The notes: generated from the letters alone by a model not told the origin. A stretch of 64,000 nucleotides of DNA from Phymatolithon calcareum (GCA_977006965.1 OZ345356.1:1922001-1986000); one strand, 5' to 3'. Shown: positions 31,680 through 42,754, numbered from the stretch's first letter. Numbers and translations: made by a program.

Positions 31680-34600
31680 ATGGACAACTCGCAAGGAACG
31701 CTGAAGGTCGAAAAACTCACCGAGACCGATTTCCACGCTTGGAAACAGAAAATTCAGCTAGTACTATCATTCCGCGAGCTCGATGAGTACATCGAGGTAA
31801 GCCCTCCGGCAAGGGACACAGACGAGTTCAAAGTCTGGCGTCGACATGACAATAAGGCTAAAGCAATTATTGGTCTATCCCTTTCCGATGCCCATCTCGA
31901 ACATGTGCGAGGTGTCGAAACGGCGAAAGAAATGTGGCAGGCGATTCTCAACATATTCGAACGCCATACGCTTCTTAATAAACTCGCCGCTCGTCGCAAG
32001 TTCTATACCGCCACAATGCTCGAGGGCGAAAAGATACTGCCATACACCAACCGAATTCGTCAGCTCGCATCCACACTCAAATAAATGGGTGTTGACATCG
32101 ACGACAAGGAAATGACAATGGCTGTCCTGAATGGTCTTCCGGATCGTTATGACAGTCTCATCAGTGCCTTAGACGCACTTGGGAACGAGGACGAGACATT
32201 CTCTCTCGAGTTTGTGAAGAGCCGACTTCTACAAGAGGAGCAACGTATGACTATGCGCCTCGAAGCCTCGACGGAGAAGTCTGAGTCCACGGCTCTTGTA
32301 AGTGCAACTCAAAATGGTTCATACGCCTACGACCATTGCGATCATTGCAATCGAGCTGGACATCCTTCTCTCAGGTGTTGGGTCAAGTTTCCACACCTTG
32401 CACCACCGGGATACAAACCTCCGGGTCGAAAAGGAAAGAAGGACAAACCGACTGCCTTAATTGCTGGTGAAACAGAATCTATTCGTGTCATGTCTGATTC
32501 TGACTACGTTTGCTTAATGGCAAAGGTTCGAAACTCAAACATTCCCGAAAAGTCCACGTCATGGATTATCGACTCCGGAAGCACATCCCACATAACATTC
32601 GATCGTTCAATCTTTGTCTCATACACGGAAATGAGGTCGACAGTCGAAATGGGAACTAGAGCAACTGCAACCATAGCAGGAAAAAGCGATGCTATCGTGA
32701 CACTCAGCATCAACGGAAAACAGTCTCAGTGTATGCTCCAAAACGTTCTTCATATTCCGGACTTTGGTTATTCGCTCCTTTCCGTTTCTCAACTGGACGT
32801 GTATGGGTATGGGATCTTATTCAAGAGCAAACGGTGCTTATCAAAGCACATGATGAGATTATCGCCCAAGATACTCTCCGCAAAGATCTATACATTCTAG
32901 ATCGTCCGGAGAACAAACCCATGTCCAAGGAAACATCCCTCGTCAACCTACAGCTATGGCACGAGCGTCTCGCGCATGTCAGTCCTACTGGAATCTCCGG
33001 CATGGCACGCCATGGGGTTGTAAAAGGATTGCATATCGATCCAGGGTCTTCGTCGGACAATGTATGCAAAGGTTGCATTGCTGGGAAAGCACATCCTGCT
33101 CCTATCCCGAAGTCTAGTGGTTCTCGCTCGGACGCAATTCTCGATCTCGTGCATTCCGACGTTCTCGGTCCAATTGACATCCCATCACTAGGTGGCTCTC
33201 GGTATTTCATCACGTTTATCGATGATCACTCCAAATGGACCACAGTTTTCACCATGCGAAAGAAGTCCGAGAGCTTCGAGTGCTTTCAGAAATTTCACAA
33301 ATACGCTGAAACACACACCGGAAGAAAGCTGAAACACCTCAACATACATCAGTTCTCACCGGCACCTAAGCTCAAAGCTATTCGGACCGATAACGGAGGA
33401 GAATACCTGTCAAATGAGTTCAAGTCATATCTTTCAGAGCACGGTATTCACCATCAACTCACCGTTGCTTACACTCCTCAACAGAATGGGGTTGTTGAGC
33501 GCATGAACCGCACTTTACTCAACTTAGTGCGCTCGATGCTTCATCACAAAGGCATCGAGAAGAAGTTCTGGGCTGAAGCACTGTCAACTGCTGTGTATGT
33601 CCGAAATCGAGTTACGTCGCGAGGACTTCCTTCGAACACGACCCCCCATCAAATATGGATGGGAGCCGCACCAAACTTGGAACACTTGCGCGTATTTGGC
33701 GCTAAGTGTTGGTACGTGATTCCCAAAAAGAAGGTCAAGAAACTCGACTCTCGTACTCGTGAAGCGATCATGACGGGATACTCGTTTGCATCTAAGGGAT
33801 ACAAGTTATGGGATCCGAATGCATGCAAGGTGATCGTATCTCGGGATGTTATATTTGACGAATCGGCATGCGAAACTGAGAATCCTAAAACGGATATACA
33901 AAACAGTTTTCCAAATGCAGGGTTTGACCGAAGCTTTCACGATGCTTTTGAAACCGAGGAAGCTACCGAAATTCCTCCAGCGATCATCAAGGTCGAGCAG
34001 AAACCCAACTATGCCAACATCCGTGAGGATGCCGTGAAAGCCGAGGACGTTGTGGACGAACGAAAGGACAACGGTGATGGTCAGCACAGTATCTCTAAAG
34101 AAGAATCTATCTCAACTTCTAATGCTGACGCAACTCCTGAGTTAGTCGCAAAACCCATACTTCGTCGATCCACACGTGTCTCAAAGCCACCAAATTATTT
34201 CTGGAATGCTGGTCCGCATACAGCCATGTTGGCTCTCGAATCCGCCAACTTTGCAACTGAAACTTCTTTGTCTTCTCAAGAAGTTCCACAGACTTTCAGA
34301 AGCGCCACGTCGAAAGACAACGTTGACTATTGGTCCCCTGCGATTGAGAAAGAACACTAATCTCTCATGCGCAACAAGACTTGGACATTAGTACCTCGCG
34401 AATCCGGTATGAACGTTCTTCCATGCAAATACGTGTTCAAAGTCAAAGACACTGGCCCGAAAGCTCGCATTGTCGCGAAAGGGTTCCGACAGGTGCACGG
34501 AGTGGATTACGGCGAAACATATGCCCCGGTTGTGAAGTTCACATCAATACGGATTCTTCTCGCCACGGTGGCAGTTCATGATCTCGAACTTGTCCAAATG

Positions 34601-35833
34601 GATGTCGTCACTGCATTCTTACATGGAGACTTGGATGAGGATATCTACATGGAGGATCCCGCCGGATTTCGCGATCCAAAGCGTCCTGGCCTCGTGTGTA
34701 AGCTGTTGAAGGCACTCTACGGAATAAAACAAGCTCCCCGACAATGGCATGCTAAGATTGATGATTTCTTAATCAATGAACTCGGATTTACAAGCAGTCC
34801 GAATGACCCGTGTCTTTATGTTCGGCACACATCCAAGAGCATTATGATCATTGCATTGTACGTCGATGACTTGCTCATTGCTGGCAACAACAATGTTGCA
34901 ATTGCTTGGATGAAGGGGGAGCTTAACCGGCGATTCGAGATGAAGTATCTTGGAAACGCAAGTGTATTCCTCGGATTGGAGATCCGTCGGGATCGTGATA
35001 TCCGAAGATTACACCTATCGCAGAAGACGTACGCGGAAACCGTTTTGAAGCGGTTTAACTTGGAAAATTCGAAACCGGTACCAACGCCGATGGAGCCTTA
35101 CAAGAAAACCAGTACCGTGCATGAACTCGACATCACAGATTCTGTTTCATCTGAGGTTCCGTATCGACCTGCAATTGGAAGCGTCATGTATCTGATGGTT
35201 GGAAGTCGGCCGGATATCTCGGATGCTGTCGGAAAACTATCCTCCTTTTGCGAGAATCCACTGCAAATCCATTGGATGGCTGTTAAGCGTGTTTTACGGT
35301 ACATTGCCGGAACTCGTGATCATGGGATTCTATTCGGCAAAGACAGAAGTTTGACTCCAGTGGGGTATAGCGACTCCGACTGGGCAGGCTGTCAAGAAAC
35401 TCGCAAGTCGACAAGTGGGTACGTCTTCATGCTTGCAGGGGGAGCAATTAGCTGGCGATCCAAGAAGCAAACCATTGTCGCGACATCGTCATGTGAAGCT
35501 GAATACATTGCTGCATGTGCCGCCGCGAAAGAAGCAGTCTGGCTTTCGCGATTGGTTTCCGACATACTTGGTTTCAACAAGCCATCTCGCATACTCATCA
35601 TCTCGGACAACCAAGGCGCAATATCATCCACTCAGAACGAGGCAATTATCCAACGAAACAAACATATTGATATTCAATATCACTATGTTCGCGAAGCTGT
35701 GGCAACCGAGAAAGTTGAATTCAAGTACTGTCCGACGGAGTTCATGGTCGCTGATGCACTTACGAAACCCCTAAGTCGAATCAAGGTATCCGAGTTCGCG
35801 AAAAAGATGGGGTTGCATCCTGCACGTTCGTAA
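31680..35833 (+). pseudogene. Copia Gag-Pol polyprotein, broken
   Basis: The start is ATG 31680; the upstream frame begins with GTG. Order: Gag (FHAWKQKIQLVLSF..., UBN2-like); CCHC zinc knuckle CDHCNRAGHPSLRC (about 32335); aspartic protease WIIDSGSTSHIT (about 32565); GAG-pre-integrase LWHERLAHVS with CKGCIAGKAH; integrase D-D-E region (VHSDVLGP, RTDNGGEY, YTPQQNGVVERMNRTLL); reverse transcriptase with YVDD (about 34858); RNase H (GYSDSDWAGCQETRKSTSGY) and C-terminus VADALTKPLS. Breaks: TAA at 32082 in late Gag, a one-base shift near 32837 after the protease, TAA at 34358 between integrase and reverse transcriptase. Catalytic residues of integrase and reverse transcriptase are kept. Confidence 0.95.
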
Positions 35834-35841
35834 GCTTCTTC

Positions 35842-35854
35842 GATCGAGGGGGAG
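35842..35854 (+). promoter_or_regulatory. Polypurine tract
   Basis: GATCGAGGGGGAG lies immediately before the 3' LTR (TGTTGG at 35855), the usual plus-strand primer site. Confidence 0.85.
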
Positions 35855-36253
35855 TGTTGGAAATGTGACTGCTTGGAGCTCTTGTCGCAGTACACATTAC
35901 CCTATGTCATAAGTCCCTAACCATTTCTCATATGTTATGATAGAATCAATCCATGCTTTTCATCTTTACTGACAATGTAGCAGTTCAATCAATTTCTTTA
36001 TTGATCTTGTCATTGCCAGTAATTCAATCATTTTGTTGATTGAATCAATCACAGTCGACATTTCAATCTTTTAGTTGATTGATTCAATCACAGTTAATAG
36101 TGCAATGAGCATCAGAAGTCTTATCATACCTCAATCTGAGGCCTATATAAGACCCAGATCTGATGCCCCGACTCAATACACCAAGGAACATCTCACAACC
36201 AACCCAACCATCTCAACCATCTCAACCATCAACCTCAAAACCTCCATCCAACA
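35855..36253 (+). repeat. 3' LTR
   Basis: Begins TGTTGGAAATGTGAC, keeping the TG terminus lost in the 5' LTR, and ends CCATCCAACA. Confidence 0.96.
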
Positions 36254-36321
36254 ATAGATACTTTCCAGGAGATGATGCCTTTGACAGGGCTTTCTTCTCC
36301 ACCGGTGTGAGTAGCGATTAA

Positions 36322-36533
36322 GTAACTGGACCGAAGTCAAAGTAAATGGACCGGAGAAACGTTTTTGAATATTTTGAATTACTGAAACCCTAATAACCTC
36401 CAGGTTTTTTCTTGAAATTAAAAATAAAATAGATGTACAGATTTCTCTTGCCTTAATTGATAATAGTCAAATTTTGGCAATTTATTGATATTTTTTTTAG
36501 GAAAATAGCTATAACTTTTGAATTGTCAGAATG
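36322..36533. other. 3' subterminal region of the DNA transposon
   Basis: Short A/T-rich stretch between the transposase stop and the right inverted repeat. No genes or repeats stand out. Confidence 0.5.
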
Positions 36534-36565
36534 ACATTTACTGCTCTTGTTATGAATTCTTGCCC
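36534..36565 (-). repeat. Right terminal inverted repeat
   Basis: Mirror of the left terminus, ending GAATTCTTGCCC and followed by ATATG. Host sequence shared with copy 2 (CAAGTGTACAGAAAGTGTTG) begins within about 10 bases. Confidence 0.93.
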
Positions 36566-36872
36566 ATATGATGTGACAAGTGTACAGAAAGTGTTGGGTA
36601 ATCAGCGTCCAGGAGGATGCGGTCATACGCCGTGGAAACTATTTGTATACAAAGTCTCCGCAAACGCTTCTTCCGCAAATCGGGAAACATGAGTAGACAG
36701 CAAGGTGCCATTTAACCTCCATTTGGGTAGACAGCCACCTTTGCAATAAACTACAGTACTTCGATACAACAGAGGACCCGAAAAGAGGGAGACTTAGACC
36801 TGAGAATTGTTTTCCATCGCTCCGAATATATTTGAGGTCTTAAAAGCGGAACCATAAGAATCACCTGCAAAG

Positions 36873-37043
36873 ATGAGTGATTTTCTCCAAAAAGACTACA
36901 TGAATTTCCACAGGAACATCGCGAATTTGTTAAAGTCCGAAGTCGAGGTGAAAAAAAGTCCGCGCCGCGAGCCGAAAGGTTTTCTGAAATCGGCAAAGGA
37001 ACAGATGCAAAATTTAGAAAATTCAGGTTGTGCCCCGACTTGA
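36873..37043 (+). CDS. 56-codon ORF of unknown function, copy 1
   Basis: Starts ATGAGTGATTTTCTCC and encodes a basic, probably helical peptide (MSDFLQKDYMNFHRNIANLL...). The same-length frame is at 56776-56946 with seven residue changes, mostly replacements. It ends just before a T/A-run hairpin. Conservation may reflect only the duplication, so I am unsure it is a gene. Confidence 0.25.
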   Translation: MSDFLQKDYMNFHRNIANLLKSEVEVKKSPRREPKGFLKSAKEQMQNLENSGCAPT

Positions 37044-37083
37044 AGATGAAACTATTTTTTTAAAAAAAAACAGTTTCATCTTC
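37042..37083. repeat. Hairpin with T/A-run centre
   Basis: GAAGATGAAACT pairs with AGTTTCATCTTC across T7/A9. In copy 2 (56943-56995) the left arm and centre persist but the right arm has changed, so the structure is lost there. Confidence 0.75.
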
Positions 37084-38167
37084 CAGTAAGAAAACACCAT
37101 AAGCATTTTTCTGTAATGCTTGGAACCAGTCGAGCATTGGAAACTTTTGCTGTCACATTTGAAAATATTTCACTTCAATCTACAGATTTTCGCAAAACTG
37201 GATACAGTCCCGTCGATGCAAACCAAAAATTGATATTTTCATTAAGTTCAGATATGAGCATTGTTTGGGTCGGTGGGAGCGCTTCAAAGATGGGGAATTA
37301 GGCCCTAAAATTCTCTACACGGACTTCAGTCAATCATCCTTAAGTAGATGCCCAATGTGGAACGACTTGATATCCATCAATCGAGGGAATTCCAGAAATG
37401 AATTGGAATCATAAATCTCAAGACACTTTGGTGCAGTGGAGGGGTTCTGAAAGAACGAAGAATTACTGATTTGTTTAATAAAATAGTAAGGTAGAATAAA
37501 GACAAGTTGGTACTGTATTGTCACCTCGGCCATACAATATTATATTCTCCACCTGCGTAGGTGTGAAGAACCTACGCTGTGTGGCGATATCAAAACATAG
37601 ATAATTTTCAGTCATGTCTGAGAAAGATTACTAAGATTTTGTAACTCTAAGTAATCTCCAATCGAATATGTGCACTCCTTAAAAATCGTTATACTTAAGA
37701 CCTTCCTGTATCCGTTCATCCAGTTCGTATCCGGAAAGTGAAGATATTCTGTCTTCTAAGTTCCATTTAACAAGAATTAACTGTATTGCCTTTTTTTGTT
37801 TTTCGTCATTTCCACAGTGCCCTCTCATTTATCGAGGACTGCGGGCATGACCAAGTCCTGCTTTCGGTCTTGATATCAGACTGATATCGTTGCTCCGAGC
37901 TATTGATAATCGAGCCGTCCTGAAGAAGTAGCTGATGTAAGAAGTATCGATATTGATCCCTCGCCTCGATCATCGCAAAAGTTTTGATTTTCACTTCTTG
38001 TCATAGCAAATAGAGCAACAGCTGAAAGTAAAAAGCTGCCGGAGCCGCGCTTCACTTTCCGATCTCCAAGGCATTCCCAACCAAATCAATCGTTTTCCTT
38101 GAGAAGCTTGCCGAGAGCGTTGCAATTTACTCATCGGAGTAAATCGTCGTTTTGGTTGAGCCTAACC
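37084..38167. other. Upstream region of the RBBP4-like gene, copy 1
   Basis: No certain gene. A 62-codon minus-strand frame (37806-37994) recurs at 57703-57891 with three residue changes and lies divergent to the WD40 gene. It has an AT-rich, promoter-like composition. Copy 2 equivalent: 57000-58064. Confidence 0.4.
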
Positions 38168-39534
38168 ATGTCTACGCCGCCTAATGTTCGTCCCGTCGGT
38201 CCCACCGATGAAACAGCCCGTTATAATATCTGGAAGACGGACCATGCTCCGCTTCTGTACGATTGGATCTCATCTCGTTGGCTTAAGTGGCCTCATGCGG
38301 CCGTCCGCTGGGGTACTCGAGGGCGAAATGGCGCCTCTGCTTTTTCCGCACGTGCACTTTACCTTGGCGAAAGAACAGGCACAACGGGACCTGATGCGAA
38401 TACTTTGCTTCACTTTGAGGCTCGAGTCATTGACGAACACGCCAGTAAGTTAAATGACATCGCCTCTCCCTGGTTGGATGAACCCGTGGTGACCAACCGT
38501 TCGCATTCGATATCAACCCCCGAGTTCTCATTGAAGAAGCGCATTATTCATCCAGGAGAAGTTAACAAGATTCGCATGGTTGCTCCAGATGTTGTTGTCA
38601 CCCATTCAGATAGCCCTGAGCTGTATGTGTGGGACTTCAAGTCCCAGCGCCACCGCGAGCGTGACGAGCTGAGTACCAACACCAACACCCCAACTTGCAC
38701 GCTCAGCGGTCATACTAACATTGCCGAACATGCGCTTTCCGTATTTTCCACCAACGGTCCGTACCAACCCTCGGATGAAGTTTGGATCGTCAGTGGTGGC
38801 GTCGACCGTGAAATTCTTGTTTGGAACTTGCGTGATTACGAATCGAATGGTCGCATTATCAAGCCCTCCAAAAGACTTGGACCGGAGAATCAGTCAAATC
38901 ACCATCAGCACACTGTGAAAGATCTGAGCTTTAATCCAGTGAACAGGAACCTTCTTGCCTCAGTGGGTCGAGATCAGAGGCTTATCATCTGGGACTTTCG
39001 TCAAGGCTCACGTGCCGGCACGGTCGTTTGCCGTGCTCACCCTGGGGATATCAACTCATGTGACTTCAGTGGTCCAAACGAACACTTAATTGTGACCGGA
39101 AGCAGCGATGAACTTGTGAAGGGTGGGACAAACGTTACCTCATGAACCAGAACGGCGTTGCGATTCCTTACCACACTTTTTCTGGGCATTCTGGGAATGT
39201 TAATGTGGTTGCGTGGAACAGATACATGCTGAACGTATGCGCCTCAGGTGGAGCAGATGGACATGTGCGCGTGTGGGATCGTTCCAAGGATTCCAACTCT
39301 CCTGTGGCAAACCCAATGATGATGAATGCTGCGCTTTTGTTTCGGCATGTGGGACACTCATTCGAAGACAATATGGTTGTTGATCTTGATTGGCAGCCAG
39401 ATGAATCGGACCCTTGGTGCATAGCGTCGCTGAGCGAGAAGATGGGCGCTGGCGGTTCCACTTTGCAGATATGGCGAATGTCCGATCTTTTATATCGCCC
39501 TCGAGATGTTGCGGTAGCAGAACTTCGTCGCTAG
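38168..39534 (+). pseudogene. RBBP4/MSI1-like WD40 histone chaperone, copy 1, frameshifted
   Basis: Same layout as the intact copy at 58065-59453: a YNIWKTDHAPLLYDWISSRW histone-H4-binding N-terminus, then WD40 repeats. A single-base loss at about 39121 (GTGAAGGGTGG against GTGAAAGTGTGG in copy 2) shifts the frame in the WD repeat at SSDELVK. The rest (39142-39534) continues in another frame with the final repeats intact. The start is the ACCATGT at 38168. It is probably a recent loss, because only one lesion is visible. Confidence 0.9.
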
Positions 39535-39785
39535 GAGAGCACGAAGCGGAACTGATGATCCGAGAATTCGTCACGTGCACGCGAACCGAAGTTGTGATAT
39601 TCGTACTGTTCCTGTTATTTGACAATGTGTATCAGTGCCATAATGTTCTTTCTCTCTTTAAAACCCCAAGTTGATTCCCATTAAAATCGAGTTCGTTTAG
39701 AAGGAGTTTGGCTCATGGGTTGAGTGGTGTTAGGGTGCGCTCCGTTAAGCACAGATGCGGAGTAGCGCACCAATAGGATTCAGTT

Positions 39786-40440
39786 TCACGTCTTCCCTGC
39801 TGCAGTTACGGGTTCCATCTGCACCGCTGTCGGTACGAGCTGTAGAAAGTCATAATTGAAACACGTGGGCTTGCTTGCCCACATGTGTCTTCGACCGGCA
39901 TCTAAATTAATGCACACGGGCATGGGACCACGAGTTGATAGAGCAATGCCTAAAAATACCGCGGCGCGATCAGCCGGTGCAGCCTTCATTTCCAATTTTA
40001 CGCGAACGCAATCTCCTGAGGTCAACCTAAGAATTTGGACTAGTGTCTATGTGACTGGAATTTTCCCTCAATTGAGAGAATGAGAATCATTTTTGAAACG
40101 AAAGCTACTCTCTATCAGGCTCGTCAAAAGCATCAAGCTCATGAATGTGTTCAACATGCGTAACAAAGCAGTTTCTGCCAGTTGAAGTGCCAATTATGTA
40201 GATTGCGGCGCCATCGAACCTCTTAAATGATAAGCACAGGAGGGTCTTTTTCTAGAATTTTCCACCTCTGCAGTTGTTTGGCACAACACATGTAGCCGTC
40301 ACGATATCAGATGTCATCCTTTCTTTTCCTTGGGAGTAAAGTAGATTACAACACGGATATCGAATACAAGTGCGAGTTCTGGGAAGACTGAATTCTGATA
40401 AGTAATGCCCGCGTCAGATGTTACCGATGAGTTGCTCGCC
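39786..40440 (-). pseudogene. Unrecognised minus-strand gene relic, copy 1
   Basis: Three open segments on the minus strand read like one protein. Segment 1 (about 40440-40320) contains DAGITYQNSVFPELALVFDI. Segment 2 (about 40300-40095) contains GAAIYIIGTSTGRNCFVTHV and ends DEPDRE. Segment 3 (40055-39786) contains ILRLTSGDCVRVKLEMKAAP and a CINLDAGRRHMW region. The joins involve stops and a shift, so it is either an intron-bearing gene or decayed. Segment 3 differs from copy 2 at only about two bases in 240, unlike the rest. I do not recognise the fold; a secreted beta-rich domain is a guess. Confidence 0.4.
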
Positions 40441-40459
40441 CGGGACTTCGCAATACCTT

Positions 40460-41608
40460 CGCTGCGTCATGTACAGCTGACACTCTGCATGGACTCCAGA
40501 GAATGAGAGCCAGCTAACAACCACGAAATTTGCCCGACGAGTTTGATGCCCCCAATGTACGATAGGTGCTCTTGTCGAATCTCTGCAGATTCAGCTCTTG
40601 TCAAGTATGAATCCCCAATATATAATGCGCCTAATGCCGGAGTATGCGGCCGCGAGATAGCGCAAAACTGCTATACCATGAACCATCTCGCCTTCAAAAT
40701 CTCTTTGGCACAGTGCGCTTTCTGTGGTCATTAATTTCATGTCATCGGCAGAATCTTGACCGAGCGACCAGTCAGGAAGGTTGAATCTATGTTCTTCTGG
40801 CAAATCTTTGGGAAACCAGGAAAAAAGAAGCTTGGACAGGTGCAGGACCATGTGTCGAATCCTGCAACCCAAGGGAAGAAGAGACGTCCTTGCAAGACGA
40901 TTTGTGCAGAGATTGATAAGAAGACGCCATGCGCTGAGATCTGGTCCAACAAAAGAGATCGCGAACAAGGAACGTCAATAAGCGGAGAGAGATATTGTCC
41001 ACGCGAAAGTGAATGGAACGAAACGACAGCTAAGACAAACATCAAGAAATACCAAAGAAACAAGATACTGGAGGATGGGGAAAAGTCGAAAAAACGACCG
41101 ATACCGCACGCGAAAGTGTCGCTACCGCCGCACCTTCTCTTCAACTCAAGAAGAAATAGAACACTTGCCATCAAGTGGTCATTTGGAATGTTCCCTTCCA
41201 TGAGCACCTCTACCCTTATCGAACTCACCGACCAACGTAGAAAAGATGCCGTCAAAGACGTGATAAATGGCCTCGCAAAGGACAGACTCTCCAAAGAAGA
41301 CAGCGCCTGGACTAAGCGAGCACTCGACGAGCTCCTAACCATGTTTCAGGCTGTGGACAATTAAGGACTGCCCGCAACTTGAAATCACAGGGTGTCACAG
41401 GACAGGGGAGTAACTTTCCCCCTCGAGGTCCCGAAGGAGACCAGAGGTGGATTTTTGTATTCCACTGAATCGTGTTACATCAACAAGAAAAGAAAACGCC
41501 TCCATAGACAGAATCTAGCCAAAACCTCTAGGCCCTATGAAAGTTGCCCCAAGCTTCACCAGATGCGTTGGTAACTTTTAAATAAAAATCTACCTTTCTT
41601 CTTCTTCT
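40460..41608 (+). mobile_element. LINE-C 5'-truncated copy
   Basis: Codes for a degenerate ORF2 C-terminus (40756-41364; a SMFFWQIFGK block like the FFGQVFG block of LINE-A, and TLAIKWSFGMFPSMSTSTL). It ends with the LINE-C tail GTTGGTAACTTTTAAATAAA then a TTCTTC tract. Copy 2 (60337-60515) keeps only the 3' part because of an internal deletion. The left limit is approximate. Confidence 0.7.
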
Positions 41609-41677
41609 TATACCTCACGGCCTACACCGTGCTGCAGCATTAGGAGGTAAAGTGGGATATAATGCGCTGGACCGCTG

Positions 41678-42555
41678 GGGGTTGCGGGAAAATGCGTAAT
41701 CAGTAGATTCCTTCTCATTCCAAAAATAAGCGCAGCTATTTGCTTGTATCATATTGTACGGCGGCTGTCATGCTGATGTGCAGTTGATGTCTAAACTACA
41801 TACATCTTTCATACGTTCTTCATCAGGGCGACAAATAATTTTTTGGTCGCTGACTGGTCGAAAGATTTCAAATCTGACCGAGGCACGTAACATGAATTCA
41901 AACGCAGATTCTTTTCAGACAGATTCTGTCGCAAAAATGTTGCGCATGTTCTGAAAAACGGATTCGTTGATTGCGCAGCGCTCAACGACCCTAGGGAAGA
42001 ACCGCCTTGTCCAAAGCGAGGTATGGGTATGAGCTACCGCTGAGCGCAAAAAGTTTCCTACAAGTGCAATTGAGCTCCCCGGTAGGCGCCCGGAAAGAAG
42101 GGCGGAATCGCCCAATTTCGACGTGTTTTGCAAAACACGAACCTAAAACACGTCCACATATGATGAGCTTTTTGTAATTTTTTTTGCATGTTCTAAATCT
42201 CCATAGCGGTATCTTTCAGAAAATGCAGTGAAATATTGAATTCTTTAATTTTCTGTCCAGTTAGGAGCTGTTAAAGTCTACAGAATCTGCACGTTTTGCG
42301 GAATGTGTGAACATTTATTTCAAATGCGGATTCCGGAATCTCGTTACGAACGCGTTTTTGAATATCGCCCAATCACAGGGCGATTTTTGCACGCATCAGA
42401 TTTCAGTCCGAAATCATACTGTGTAGATGGTATGATTTCTCAATTCTATTAGATTTCGGAAACTGCTGTTTCAACTTTGCCATACTGTACATTTGGGTCG
42501 AATAGAAACCTGAAATGTGACATTTTCCTAATTTTACGTCTTTTCCCGCAACCCC
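41678..42555. mobile_element. 878-bp inverted-repeat element, CTG target
   Basis: Ends are GGGGTTGCGGGAAAA and its complement. The 3-bp duplication CTG lies at 41675-41677 and 42556-42558. Copy 2 has the empty site near 60582 (GGACCGCTGTGTTAT). There is no transposase frame, so it is non-autonomous. A 3-bp duplication occurs in Harbinger- and CACTA-like groups, but CTG is not their standard target. Confidence 0.88.
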
Positions 42556-42754
42556 CTGTGTTATATTTTTTCAGAAAATCTGAAGTTTCAATGTTGTCAT
42601 AACACCGTTGTAGCCCAGTTGACCTATCATTGGTTTTACAGAGTTTCTGCAAGAAATCTGAGCGAGGATCCCCCTATCATATGTCGACAGCAGACAACAC
42701 AATTTTGCCCGCCTTTTCGGAACGGTACTCACGACAACAAAGACATCTCTGCTG

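Larger units (their letters stand above)
30532..36253 (+). mobile_element. Complete Copia LTR retrotransposon, 5.7 kb
   Basis: The 5-bp duplication ATAGA lies at 30527-30531 and 36254-36258. LTRs of about 400 bp differ at roughly 10 positions by eye, so insertion was fairly recent. It is inserted in the last exon of the transposase-like gene. The polyprotein is interrupted by two stops and a frameshift, so this copy needs help from an intact relative. Confidence 0.97.
28105..36321 (+). pseudogene. DUF7869-type putative transposase, broken
   Basis: Starts at ATG 28105. The N-terminal part includes IALVFLKRHAELHGIP and YLPSG, then a one-base frameshift near 28650 to NIYHQHRKEWKE. The core has VIDFSEKVLLPSLQRQPG, FDIFGVSSS and, after an intron, LHADNCAGQNKN and HTKNVVDGAFS. 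The Asp residues in VIDF and HADN suit an RNase H-like DDE fold, but that is inference. A phase-1 GT-AG intron at 29145-29863 joins YSLC to GKSANEAIS. In-frame stops lie at 30109 and 30313. Copia inserted at 30532, and the last about 20 codons resume at 36254 (DRYFPGDDAFDRAF) and end at 36321. It sits inside inverted repeats, so it is probably the element's own transposase. Confidence 0.78.
21159..36565 (+). mobile_element. 15.4-kb composite TIR DNA transposon, DUF7869-type
   Basis: Terminal inverted repeats of 32 bp with one mismatch (beginning GGGCAAGAATTCATAACAAG) lie at 21159-21190 and 36534-36565. ATAT flanks both sides (21155-21158, 36566-36569); because of the palindromic target it could equally be read as CATATG. 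Copy 2 has the empty site at about 56126 (AAGCATATGATACTG). The element carries a broken transposase-like gene (28105-36321). Nested inside are a LINE-A minus copy (21228-22486), a full LINE-A (22529-27531) and a Copia element (30532-36253). Subtracting these and their duplications leaves about 3.4 kb. The superfamily is uncertain, and a 4-bp target would resemble Kolobok-like elements. Confidence 0.9.

Noticed and set aside
37996-38167. Extending the RBBP4-like protein upstream of its ATG
   Set aside because: The upstream in-frame region has no ATG, whereas ACCATGT at 38168 and 58065 gives the family-like N-terminus.
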